8,857 nt of DNA, taken from NCBI GenBank assembly GCA_937899305.1, contig CALDJV010000992.1:1-8857 (forward strand), in the 5' to 3' direction. Positions 1-7,299 of this stretch are shown here, piece by piece. Under the pieces are notes generated by a model. The model saw nothing but the letters and a program-made list of their open reading frames with translations, did no database searches and had not been told where the DNA came from. The first letter of the stretch is position 1; the number at the start of each line of letters is the position of its first letter. The translations under genes and the position numbers were made by a program. This DNA is from an uncultured Cytophagaceae bacterium (GTDB lineage Bacteria > Bacteroidota > Bacteroidia > Cytophagales > Microscillaceae).

Positions 1-2
1 TG

Positions 3-31
3 AGCATATGCAGCATATTTTAACATATGCT
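3..31. repeat. Short inverted repeat at the left edge
   Basis: AGCATATG (3-10) is the exact reverse complement of CATATGCT (24-31), separated by 13 A/T-rich bases. It lies just before the in-frame TAA (35-37) that closes the reading frame of the adhesin on its 5' side. It could be a small hairpin, a rearrangement junction, or low-quality sequence at a contig end. The sequence alone does not decide between these. Confidence 0.5.
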
Positions 32-37
32 ACATAA

Positions 38-3000
38 GGCCAAAGTCGAGCTAACCAAGGAGGTTTATTAACTGCCGAAGAAATCGGAAGCTCACCAAGA
101 AGTCAAATCAATGGTATTGCGGTACTAGATCATGGCAATGGTAACTTGGTATATGCTGGTAAAGGTAAGCGAGGATTTACAGTATTGGATCCCAACACGG
201 GTAGCTCTTACGAATTGGCTGCCAAAGGTGACCTCAGCGTATTGGGTTATGGCGACCTTTCTTCTTCTTGTATGGATATGGTGGTTACCAATCCTACTGA
301 TCCTAGCGATCCATTGGCTTGTGATAAGATCAAAATTACCAACTCTGGTACTGACGTAACCATCAACAACGAAAACGATCAGGAAGTAGTAGTGTACTAC
401 TCGGTACATGAAAATGGTCAACAAACCAAAATTGGTAACTTGCTTGTAGATGCCAACACTTCTATTGATTTCAGCGAAAAAGTACCAGGCAATGGTAAGA
501 TTGTTTTCTCAATGGGTTCTGACAACATTCAGGACAGTACAGTAGTCACTGGTGCTTACTGTGCCGTGAAGACGGGTACTGAAATCGTAGATGCAGGCGA
601 GCGAATTGAAACAATCCAAGTATACGAAGGCAAATCTTACGATGCCCGCGACTTGAGCTGGTTTGTGTTCAAAGAGCGTCAAAGATTGCAAGACTTGAAC
701 GGCAATACGGTTGAAAACAGTGACAAAGGGGTAAGCCTTGAAGACTTGACTACGATTGCGGATGAGTCTAACATGCAAGTAGACATTAAAACTGGAAGAA
801 TCGGATATACCGATGCTTTGGTTTGGTTTAAGATTGAAGGTGGAATGCCTACTGCTCCTCAGTTGTTGAACAGTGGACTTCCAAACCTATCTTCTGCTAC
901 GGGTACTATCAATGGAAACATTCCTGCCGGAACCCGAATGGGATTTGTATTGGTAGGTGATGTAGCCGCTAAGAACCCAATCGTTCAAAACCCCAACGCT
1001 CAGTTACGTTTTGAAGGAACCAGACTTCAGTACTCTACCGACAATGGTTCTACTTGGAACACCATTCCTCCTTACCAGTTGGTATACAGTATCAAAGATT
1101 GGAACCGAAACCAACACGAAGGTGTAGTAGCGGGTATTTCTGATCACCCAACTAAAGCGGGTGAAAAAGTATTGACGGTAGTATTTGAAGACATCGCCGG
1201 AGGTTATGGTGACTTAGATTACGAAGACATGCACTGTACAGTGTACATGAAAGGTGTTACTAAGTTGAAAACCAAGGTTATTAAAGAAACCAAAGAGATT
1301 GATGTTTACACTGAAATCCCTTGCGGTAACTGTGAAGTAACCATCGAAGGTGAGAAAAACGAGTTAGAGTGTCCAGGCGACGCTTACCGTTATAAATTGA
1401 GCAATGGTTCTGCTGACAATCAAAACTACCACGTTTGGATGCCTGATTTCTTCGTACAAGGAGAAACTGCCCGAATGACCTTTGAGAAAGACGCTTTCAT
1501 TGATATCAAGAAAGATGGATCTCAGGCACGTCTTTACGGATTTGCTACGGTAACCGGTAGTGGTGGCAGCAGCATGGGAGCACGTTATTTGGTAGATGCT
1601 ACCTTTAACAAAGCAAGTGACAAGACAGGGCCTAAAGTAACCCTTCCTTCTCAAACTCCTGATGTAGTAGCCGATTGGAAATACTTTGTATTGGATGGCA
1701 CCAAGTCTACCATTACTCGAGTAGGTGGCGGAACGCAAGTCATCAAATTAACTCAAATGCCAGCCAACGAGCAGTTTGGCTTACAGGTAGGTATTTCGGC
1801 CAATGGTCAAAATGCAAACTTTGGTGCAGCGGCTTGGTTCTTCTGGGAAGAAGTAGGTACCGGACGAAAAGGTACTGGTGACTTCACCTTGAATATGGAT
1901 AACCTTTGTCCCGATGATTTAGAGTGTCCTGATGATGCTTACCGTCACGTATTGAGCAATGCCGTTTCGGATGGTGCTCACGGTGGTAACCACGATCACA
2001 GTATTTGGATGCCTAACTTATTTGTTCAAGGGCAAAAAGCCATCTTTACTTTTGATAAAGATGCTTACATGGACATCACCAAAGATGATAGCCAAGCACA
2101 TATCTACGGATATGCTACGGTGACCAAAGGTGGTGGTGCCAGTATGGGAGCTCGTTATTTGGTAGATGTGAAGTTTAACCGCGCTACCAATGATATGATG
2201 CCTAAGAAAGAATTGAAAGCGGGTTACCAACCTGACGAGGTAACCAAGAACTGGAAATTCTTTGAGATGGACGAAACCCAGGCTACGATGACCAATACCA
2301 GCACTGGCCAAGTAGTGAAATTGACTCACAAGCCTGCTGACAAAAAGATGGGCTTGCAGGTTGGATTGACTGCCAACGGTAAAAACGTGAAGTTTGGTGC
2401 TTCGGCTTGGTTCTACTGGGAAGAAGTAGGTACTGGAAGAAAAGGACACGGTGACTTTAACCTTGATTTGGAAAACCTTTGTCCTGGACAGCCCCTACCC
2501 GACCTTTGTGAGCCTCCAATTGAAGTAATCTATGTATTGGATAACTCAGGAAGTATGCAGTGGGAGTATCCTAAAACGGATGCCGACGGCAAAACCATTT
2601 CTAGATTCCGTGCTGCTCAGGATGCCTTGATCTTTGCCAACAAAACTTTGGCCAAGCAAGGAGTACAAAGTAGAGCTGCTTTGGTTACATTTGGACGTGG
2701 CAAGAGCTCACAAGTTATTTCAGGATTTACCAAAGACTATCAGAAGCTCAACGAAACGGTTGAAAACCTTGGATCACCATATGGTTATACGCCAATGCCA
2801 AAAGGTATGCGCAACGCCAAGGATTTATTAAAAACCCGTGATCCTAATAAGATTCCAGTAGTGGTATTGTTGACGGATGGAGTGCCTAACATTGACTTGA
2901 ATGGCAAGACTTACAGTGCCAAGAAGGCCGAAGTGATTGACATCTTCAATGAAGCTACTCAAACTTTCCGTACCAAGGAAGAAGTAGCCACAATGGGCGG

Positions 3001-5626
3001 TGCCAACAGTAGCAACCCAGGTACTTACCACGGTAAGCCACTTTCGGAAGTGATGGGCTTGATGGAAGAGATGAAATCTGAAGTAGGCGACTTGTTGATT
3101 TACGGATTGGGAGTACAAAAAGACCTCAATAGCAACAAGGGCGAATTCAATGATGATATATTAGAATACGGTGCGCACATTACAGGTGCATTGTACCATA
3201 CGGTAGACAATGCCGACGATATGGTAACTGCAATGGCTGACATCTTATTAGATGCCACTTGTAAGCCTCATAACCCACCAACAGATCCTACTTGTGAGAT
3301 TTTGTTGAATGGTACACCATTGACTGACTCTACTCAGTGGAACTCAGTATGGAATGGTCAGAGCGACAAAGTAACGGTAACGTTGAAAAACATTACTGAA
3401 CCAGTGACTTACAACTGGAAACTTACTTTCCCAACTGATCCATCAGTACCTGCAGTAGAGGCTTCTGGTACATTTGATCAAGACGGTACTTACGAGATCA
3501 CCATTCCTATTCCGGCCCAAGGCCAATGGGGTAATGTGTCAAGCGATGGTACTGGAGTATTCAAGGCCAATGTCAACTTTAATATCTCTACCCCTTGTGG
3601 AGACCAAACCTGGGAGCACATTTATTATGCACCCGATGAGGCGGATCTTCAGGTAGTGAAAACGGTAGACGAAACCAATGTAACGGTAGGTGATACCATC
3701 AATTATACCATTACAGTAACCAACAATGGTCCAAGAACTGCTGGTGATGATTCTAATACGAGCAAGGCGGTGAAATTGACGGATGTAATTCCAAGTGGAT
3801 TGAATGTAGTATCAGTAACGGGTGGAACCTTTACTCCTAGTGGAGTACTATACTTGGGTGAGATGAACATCTACACCAGTAAGACCGTCACTGTACAAGC
3901 AGTAACGACCACTACGGGTGACATTACCAACACGGCTACCGTGAGCGTGGCTTCACCTACTGATCCAGATTTGAGCAACAATACTTCTTCGGTAACTACT
4001 ACGGTAGTAGCGAAGCCAGTAGCAGATCTACAAATCACGGGTACTGGTCCGGCAACAGCCTTCCAGAACGCAGAAGCAACTTATACCTTTACGGTGACCA
4101 ACAATGGTCCTGACAATGCAGATCAAATCAGTATTACCAATGGCTTGCCTGCTGGTATGACTTTGATTTCTTCTACTGAGTCTGCCATTACTAGTTTGGC
4201 AAGCGGTGCTTCGGCTAACTTTGAAGTAAAAGTGAAATTGGAAACTACGGGCGATCTACAAATTACTTCTACGGTAAGTAGCAGTATTGAAGATCCGAAC
4301 CCAGCCAATAACGTAGCAACGGTAAATACTACGGTGAACATTGATTTCTCAGGAGAGAGCTGTTTCCCAATCTTCCCTGATCGCTACATCCCAGGATTTA
4401 ACAAATCTGGACAAGCGGTATTTGGTAATGCATTTGCGGCCCTTGGCCAGCCTGAGCGTACCAATGCCACCGGAACTTATGTAAGTCTTGGATTTGGTGG
4501 TGAAATCACCTTGATCTATGGTGCCCCAGTAGCCAACGGTGATGGCAACGATATTCGTATCGCAGAAGCCAGCCCTGATGGTTCTAACTGTACCAACAAC
4601 CCAGAAAAAGCAGAAGTGTTTGCTTCTACCAATGGAATTGATTGGGTACCATTAGGTACTGCCTGTGGAGCCAATAGTGAGTTTGACTTAGGCATACTAC
4701 ACGAGGCTTCATTTATCAGAATCATTGATGTATCTGATGCCAACGACTTTACTGATGCTACCGCGGATGGATTTGATGTAGATGGTATTGCTTGTTTGAA
4801 TGGCACTACGCCTACCAACCCTCCAGCTGATCTTAAAGGTTGTGAAGGTCGTCAACTGGTATCGTTTACTCCTGGAACCAAGCAAGACGGTTCAGCGTTA
4901 GACGCAGGCAACGATCCTAACCAAGCATTGGGTGATGTAGGAGATATCAATGATCCTACTCAGTCGGTATCTCTTGGTTTCGGTGGTGAAATCATCATCA
5001 AGTTTGACTTTGCCTTGTTCAATAGCTCGGGCGATGACATCTCTATTGTAGAGTACAGTCCTGAGTTTGACTGCAACAACAACAAAGAGCGCGTAAAAGT
5101 ATACGCTTCTAAGTTTGGCAACGACTGGACGCTGTTAGGCGAAGGTTGTATGGATGCTGACTATGATTTGGGTACCCTTAACTGGGCGCAATACTTCCGA
5201 ATCGTAGACGTGAGTAGTCCAAGCGACTTTGTAGATGCGGATGCCAATGGTTTTGACCTGGATGCTATCAAATGTACTGGTGGTGGTGGTGCCATCTTCT
5301 TTGATGCCAAGCACACTGACATTGGTGACGAAGATGTGAAAGTAGGACCAAACCCTGCCGAGGATCACGTAGACGTGAACTTGACTGATTTGTTTAGTGG
5401 TTCTAAGCATATTGTAATCAAGAAAGTTACTGTGACCCTTACTGATCTTAAAGGTAGACAATTAGGTACTCAAACCTTGGATCTTAACAGTGGTTCTCGT
5501 AAGCTACGATTCGGTCTTACTCCGGGTAGTGGTAGAGAGGTTGTAATCATAAAAGTGAATACACTTTACAATGATTCTAACGGACATGAAAAAGAGAGTA
5601 TACTCACCAAGAAGATACTTAAGTAA
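38..5626 (+). CDS. Giant T9SS-secreted multidomain adhesin-like protein (5' end missing or disrupted)
   Basis: Very large extracellular protein, probably surface-attached or released through type IX secretion. The frame is open from 38, after a TAA at 35-37. No in-frame ATG lies near the 5' end, and the first alternative start is TTG at 146. The 36 codons before 146 still read as protein (GNGNLVYAGKGKRGFTVLDP spans the TTG), so 146 is unlikely to be the true start and the N-terminus with its signal peptide is absent. Residues counted from 146: 1-42 end of a propeller-like repeat; ~225-372 DUF4114-like (VVFEDIAGGYGDLDYEDM); 407-589 and 592-780 a tandem beta-rich module; ~788-1040 VWA with full MIDAS (D799, S801, S803, T882, D911); ~1050-1163 Ig-like linker; 1166-1290 and 1293-1396 DUF11; 1406-1552 and 1566-1713 paired FGGEI modules; ~1728-1826 T9SS sorting domain (PNP at 1735, ending TKKILK). 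Adhesion is inferred from the domains; the ligand is unknown. Confidence 0.9.
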   Translation, partial: GQSRANQGGLLTAEEIGSSPRSQINGIAVLDHGNGNLVYAGKGKRGFTVLDPNTGSSYELAAKGDLSVLGYGDLSSSCMDMVVTNPTDPSDPLACDKIKITNSGTDVTINNENDQEVVVYYSVHENGQQTKIGNLLVDANTSIDFSEKVPGNGKIVFSMGSDNIQDSTVVTGAYCAVKTGTEIVDAGERIETIQVYEGKSYDARDLSWFVFKERQRLQDLNGNTVENSDKGVSLEDLTTIADESNMQVDIKTGRIGYTDALVWFKIEGGMPTAPQLLNSGLPNLSSATGTINGNIPAGTRMGFVLVGDVAAKNPIVQNPNAQLRFEGTRLQYSTDNGSTWNTIPPYQLVYSIKDWNRNQHEGVVAGISDHPTKAGEKVLTVVFEDIAGGYGDLDYEDMHCTVYMKGVTKLKTKVIKETKEIDVYTEIPCGNCEVTIEGEKNELECPGDAYRYKLSNGSADNQNYHVWMPDFFVQGETARMTFEKDAFIDIKKDGSQARLYGFATVTGSGGSSMGARYLVDATFNKASDKTGPKVTLPSQTPDVVADWKYFVLDGTKSTITRVGGGTQVIKLTQMPANEQFGLQVGISANGQNANFGAAAWFFWEEVGTGRKGTGDFTLNMDNLCPDDLECPDDAYRHVLSNAVSDGAHGGNHDHSIWMPNLFVQGQKAIFTFDKDAYMDITKDDSQAHIYGYATVTKGGGASMGARYLVDVKFNRATNDMMPKKELKAGYQPDEVTKNWKFFEMDETQATMTNTSTGQVVKLTHKPADKKMGLQVGLTANGKNVKFGASAWFYWEEVGTGRKGHGDFNLDLENLCPGQPLPDLCEPPIEVIYVLDNSGSMQWEYPKTDADGKTISRFRAAQDALIFANKTLAKQGVQSRAALVTFGRGKSSQVISGFTKDYQKLNETVENLGSPYGYTPMPKGMRNAKDLLKTRDPNKIPVVVLLTDGVPNIDLNGKTYSAKKAEVIDIFNEATQTFRTKEEVATMGGANSSNPGTYHGKPLSEVMGLMEEMKSEVGDLLIYGLGVQKDLNSNKGEFNDDILEYGAHITGALYHTVDNADDMVTAMADILLDATCKPHNPPTDPTCEILLNGTPLTDSTQWNSVWNGQSDKVTVTLKNITEPVTYNWKLTFPTDPSVPAVEASGTFDQDGTYEITIPIPAQGQWGNVSSDGTGVFKANVNFNISTPCGDQTWEHIYYAPDEADLQVVKTVDETNVTVGDTINYTITVTNNGPRTAGDDSNTSKAVKLTDVIPSGLNVVSVTGGTFTPSGVLYLGEMNIYTSKTVTVQAVTTTTGDITNTATVSVASPTDPDLSNNTSSVTTTVVAKPVADLQITGTGPATAFQNAEATYTFTVTNNGPDNADQISITNGLPAGMTLISSTESAITSLASGASANFEVKVKLETTGDLQITSTVSSSIEDPNPANNVATVNTTVNIDFSGESCFPIFPDRYIPGFNKSGQAVFGNAFAALGQPERTNATGTYVSLGFGGEITLIYGAPVANGDGNDIRIAEASPDGSNCTNNPEKAEVFASTNGIDWVPLGTACGANSEFDLGILHEASFIRIIDVSDANDFTDATADGFDVDGIACLNGTTPTNPPADLKGCEGRQLVSFTPGTKQDGSALDAGNDPNQALGDVGDINDPTQSVSLGFGGEIIIKFDFALFNSSGDDISIVEYSPEFDCNNNKERVKVYASKFGNDWTLLGEGCMDADYDLGTLNWAQYFRIVDVSSPSDFVDADANGFDLDAIKCTGGGGAIFFDAKHTDIGDEDVKVGPNPAEDHVDVNLTDLFSGSKHIVIKKVTVTLTDLKGRQLGTQTLDLNSGSRKLRFGLTPGSGREVVIIKVNTLYNDSNGHEKESILTKKILK
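1364..1912 (+). repeat. Tandem adhesin module, copy 1 (183 codons)
   Basis: Begins LECPGDAYR and ends DNLCP. Shared landmarks with copy 2 are LECPxDAYR, WMPxxFVQG, SMGARYLVD, LQVG(I/L)(S/T)ANG, WEEVGTGRKG and GDFxLxxxNLCP. The terminal Cys residues suggest a disulfide that closes the module. Similar LQVG-ANGxN-FG and GDFNLDL patterns occur, as far as I remember, in exported proteins of planctomycetes and cyanobacteria. I cannot name a Pfam family. The DNA as well as the protein is similar, consistent with internal duplication. Confidence 0.85.
1919..2485 (+). repeat. Tandem adhesin module, copy 2 (189 codons)
   Basis: Second copy, starting LECPDDAYR two codons after copy 1 ends, and running directly into the VWA domain. 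It differs from copy 1 mainly by a His/Asp-rich insert (GAHGGNHDHS) near its start and a lysine-rich stretch (MMPKKELKAGYQ) where copy 1 has GPKVTLPSQT. The His/Asp insert could bind metal; that is inference only. Confidence 0.85.
2510..3262 (+). other. VWA (von Willebrand A-like) domain region of the adhesin
   Basis: The strand IEVIYVLDNSGSM carries the DxSxS metal-ion-dependent adhesion site. The distal threonine sits in GYTPMPKGM and the aspartate in VVVLLTDGVPN, so all expected MIDAS ligands are present and divalent-cation-dependent ligand binding is plausible. An unusually long excursion (about residues 920-980, with Lys/Glu-rich and Gly/Asn/Ser-rich parts) follows the TDG motif before the helix MGLMEEMKSEVG and the strand LLIYGLGV. 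Confidence 0.88.
3641..4010 (+). repeat. DUF11 repeat 1 of the adhesin
   Basis: Canonical DUF11 pattern: ADLQVVKTVDETNVTVGDTI, then YTITVTNNGP, then VIPSGLNVVSVTGGTF, and a closing segment resembling DPDLSNNTSSVTT. These Ig-like modules act as stalk or spacer units in bacterial surface proteins. Confidence 0.9.
4022..4340 (+). repeat. DUF11 repeat 2 of the adhesin
   Basis: A second, shorter DUF11 copy starting ADLQITGTGP, with YTFTVTNNGPDNAD, GLPAGMTLISS and the closing EDPNPANNVATVNTT. It is more divergent than repeat 1 but keeps the VTNNGP core and the PANN end signature. Confidence 0.87.
4361..4804 (+). repeat. FGGEI beta module, copy 1, with a possible Ca-binding loop
   Basis: Runs from the Cys of SCFPIFPDRY to IACLNG. 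Landmarks shared with copy 2 are VSLGFGGEI, GNDIRI(A)E, PEKAEVFAS-G--W--LG--C, FDLG, RIIDVSD and DGFDVDGI. Residues 1537-1546 (DATADGFDVD) resemble a dockerin or EF-hand type loop. The fold is probably a lectin-like beta sandwich; that is inferred, and no family name can be assigned from sequence alone. Confidence 0.78.
4841..5281 (+). repeat. FGGEI beta module, copy 2, with a possible Ca-binding loop
   Basis: Second copy starting at the Cys of GCEGRQLVSF and ending at IKCTGG, 12 codons after copy 1. It repeats VSLGFGGEI, GDDISIVE, RVKVYAS-GNDWTLLG-GC, YDLG and RIVDVSS. Residues 1697-1706 (DADANGFDLD) fit the DxDxNG calcium-loop pattern better than copy 1 does. It is separated from the T9SS signal by a Gly-rich hinge (TGGGGA). 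Confidence 0.78.
5327..5626 (+). other. T9SS type A C-terminal sorting domain of the adhesin
   Basis: About 100 C-terminal residues with the usual order of elements: GPNPAEDHVDV (PNP motif), a VTLTDLKGRQLGTQTL strand pair, a Gly-containing turn, VVIIKVNT, and the terminal TKKILK. In this family the domain directs export through the type IX system and is usually cleaved. The final strand has a longer insertion (YNDSNGHEKES) than typical examples. Confidence 0.88.
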
Positions 5627-5657
5627 TCTTCGGATGATACACTCTTAAATATAAATC

Positions 5658-5690
5658 AATCCCGTGTCTTGACAGGCACGGGATTTTTTT
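5658..5690 (+). terminator. Intrinsic terminator of the adhesin gene
   Basis: A 12-bp stem (5658-5669 with 5674-5685, one G-U pair) encloses a 4-base loop and is followed at once by seven T residues (5684-5690, the first two shared with the stem). It lies 31 bases after the adhesin stop codon, so it should end that transcript and uncouple it from the DUF819 gene. Confidence 0.9.
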
Positions 5691-5719
5691 ATGCCTTATT
5701 TTTGCCTTCATCTCCCCTT

Positions 5720-5767
5720 TCTATTTCTCGTTCTATTTCTCGTCCTTTTTCTCGTTCTTTCTTTTTC
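5720..5767. repeat. Pyrimidine-rich 12-base tandem repeat
   Basis: TCTATTTCTCGT occurs at 5720-5731 and exactly again at 5732-5743. A variant, CCTTTTTCTCGT, follows at 5744-5755, and a degenerate fourth unit at 5756-5767. The surrounding 5695-5790 is almost all C and T on the + strand. On the minus strand the units read as Arg-Glu-Ile-Glu in an open stretch that has no start codon. Confidence 0.8.
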
Positions 5768-5837
5768 GGCCTTGTTCTTTTGGTCTTGCTGGACCTGAAA
5801 ACCTCCCTCGAAATATTTTATTTATCAGTAAAATAAT

Positions 5838-5845
5838 CATATTTG
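5838..5845 (+). promoter_or_regulatory. Possible -7 element for the DUF819 gene
   Basis: CATATTTG matches the Bacteroidota -7 consensus TAnnTTTG at five of six fixed positions and lies 39 bases before the ATG at 5885. No good TTG -33 element is seen 19-22 bases upstream. A short A/T inverted repeat (TATTTTA 5814-5820 with TAAAATA 5829-5835) sits just upstream. Confidence 0.4.
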
Positions 5846-5884
5846 CAAATTGTAATGAATTGATGTCCGGATAAATAGATAGAT

Positions 5885-7150
5885 ATGAGTCATTTATGTG
5901 CCCTCCTGCTGACTACCAAACCACTGATCACCAACGACGCGGTGGTATTGGGGCTTTTGTTGTTAATTTTGGTCACCGTGTTTCAAACTTCGCACAGTGA
6001 CCGTTTCAAAGGCTTTTATAAATATGTACCCGCCTTGTTACTTTGCTACTTCATCCCTTCGGTGTTCAATTCCTTGGGGATCATTTCAGGAGAGGGTTCT
6101 AAACTCTATTTTGTTGCTTCCCGCTATTTGTTGCCGGCCAGTTTGGTATTGCTCACCATTAGCATTGATTTCAAAGGAATAAGACAACTAGGCAGCAAAG
6201 CGGTCATTATGTTTTTTGCCGGTACGGTGGGGATCATCATTGGCGGACCGCTGGCGCTATTGATTGTGGGTAGCATTGCCCCCGATATTGTAGGCGGGGT
6301 GGGACCCGATGCGGTATGGCGAGGCCTGACTACGGTAGCCGGAAGTTGGATTGGCGGCGGAGCCAACCAAACGGCTATGAAAGAAGTGTTCCAAGTTGGT
6401 GACAAGCTTTTTTCGGCCATGATTACGGTGGATGTCATTACGGCCAATATTTGGATGGCCTTTTTGCTCTACGGGGCAGGTATTTCGGCCAAGGTAGACG
6501 GCTGGTTCAAAGCCGATAGTTCGGCCATCAAAGAGGTGCAGGAACGGGTAGTCACCTACCAAGCCAGTATTGCCCGAATACCTACTTTCAACGATTTGGC
6601 CACCATTATGGCAATTGGCTTTGGCTGTGTAGGAGTAGCCCATTTTGGGGCCGATCTCATTGCGCCCTGGGTAAAGGCCAATGCTCCGCACCTGGCCAAA
6701 TTTAGCCTCACTTCGGGTTTCTTTTGGCTCATCGTCATTGCTACTACCCTGGGCTTGTTGCTCTCTTTTACCAAGCTGCGTAACTATGAAGGCGCCGGAG
6801 CCTCGCGGATGGGCAGCTTCTTGCTGTATGTGCTCATTGCCTCTATCGGGATGAAAATGGACATCATGGCCATTTTTGATAACCCAGGTCTTTTTCTCAT
6901 TGGCATTATATGGATGTTGGTGCACGTCATCATTATGATTGTGATTGGTAAAATGATCAAGGCGCCCTTCTTCTTTGTGGCGGTTGGTAGCCAGGCCAAT
7001 GTAGGCGGAGCAGCCTCAGCGCCAGTAGTGGCTTCAGCTTTTCACCCTTCGCTGGCTCCCGTAGGGGTCTTGTTGGCGGTATTGGGGTATGCAGTGGGTA
7101 CTTATGGAGCCTGGTTGTGCGGGATTATTATGCAGGGAGTGGCAGAGTAA
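5885..7150 (+). CDS. DUF819 (YjcL-like) family integral membrane protein
   Basis: A 421-residue inner-membrane protein of normal length for the family, with about ten hydrophobic segments (for example 18-34, 46-64, 107-131, 239-260, 277-294, 334-355, 391-408). Recognition rests on two glycine-rich signatures in the paired halves: GSWIGGGANQTA (153-164) and GSQANVGGAASAP (368-380). Both are typical of DUF819 and recall the crossover regions of secondary transporters. The substrate is unknown. Transport is inferred from topology, not shown. ATG 5885 is preceded by an in-frame TAG at 5876, which fixes the start closely. The gene stands alone, with an upstream terminator, its own candidate promoter, and 480 bases before the next gene. 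It is the most G/C-rich part of the window (36 of 60 bases in 6241-6300). Confidence 0.93.
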   Translation: MSHLCALLLTTKPLITNDAVVLGLLLLILVTVFQTSHSDRFKGFYKYVPALLLCYFIPSVFNSLGIISGEGSKLYFVASRYLLPASLVLLTISIDFKGIRQLGSKAVIMFFAGTVGIIIGGPLALLIVGSIAPDIVGGVGPDAVWRGLTTVAGSWIGGGANQTAMKEVFQVGDKLFSAMITVDVITANIWMAFLLYGAGISAKVDGWFKADSSAIKEVQERVVTYQASIARIPTFNDLATIMAIGFGCVGVAHFGADLIAPWVKANAPHLAKFSLTSGFFWLIVIATTLGLLLSFTKLRNYEGAGASRMGSFLLYVLIASIGMKMDIMAIFDNPGLFLIGIIWMLVHVIIMIVIGKMIKAPFFFVAVGSQANVGGAASAPVVASAFHPSLAPVGVLLAVLGYAVGTYGAWLCGIIMQGVAE

Positions 7151-7205
7151 AAAAGAAAGTAAACCGTAGGGTACTGGTCAATGTCGTTAAGTTAGATGAA
7201 AAATG

Positions 7206-7238
7206 TTGATTTATGAGTTTTGATCAAGATTACCTTTG
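7206..7238 (+). promoter_or_regulatory. Possible Bacteroidota promoter inside the non-coding region
   Basis: TTG at 7206-7208 and TACCTTTG at 7231-7238 (exact TAnnTTTG) are 22 bases apart, close to the usual spacing. Transcription would start near 7245 and run toward the palindrome, with no intact gene for about 385 bases. It could be chance, a relic of a lost gene, or the promoter of a short non-coding RNA. Confidence 0.28.
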
Positions 7239-7299
7239 GCACCCTCAATACGTTCGGTTGCAAAAGGGGGCCAGAAAATGCTTGTGATTAAGTACAGGA

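Noticed and set aside
57..63. AAGGAGG, a perfect Shine-Dalgarno-like sequence
   Set aside because: No in-frame start codon follows at a suitable distance (the frame reads GGT TTA TTA ACT). The bases lie inside protein-like sequence, and Bacteroidota genes rarely rely on this motif.
146..148. TTG 146 as the true start of the adhesin
   Set aside because: Protein-like sequence in the same frame continues upstream, and no signal peptide follows the TTG.
5692..5823. Minus-strand open stretch of about 43 codons rich in Lys, Glu and Arg, ending GDEGKNKA
   Set aside because: It has no usable start codon and reflects the purine-rich repeat. Kept only as a repeat observation.
6257..6925. 222-codon open frame on the minus strand opposite the DUF819 gene
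   Set aside because: It is a shadow of a strongly supported membrane-protein gene in G/C-richer sequence. The translation shows no domain, signal or family resemblance.
7213..7287. 24-codon frame MSFDQDYLWHPQYVRLQKGA..., resembling the WHPY start of BioA aminotransferases
   Set aside because: It is very short and stops at TGA. The His-Pro and the sequence that follows line up better with a decayed DUF819 tail (AFHPSLAPVG in the intact gene), and nucleotide identity supports DUF819.
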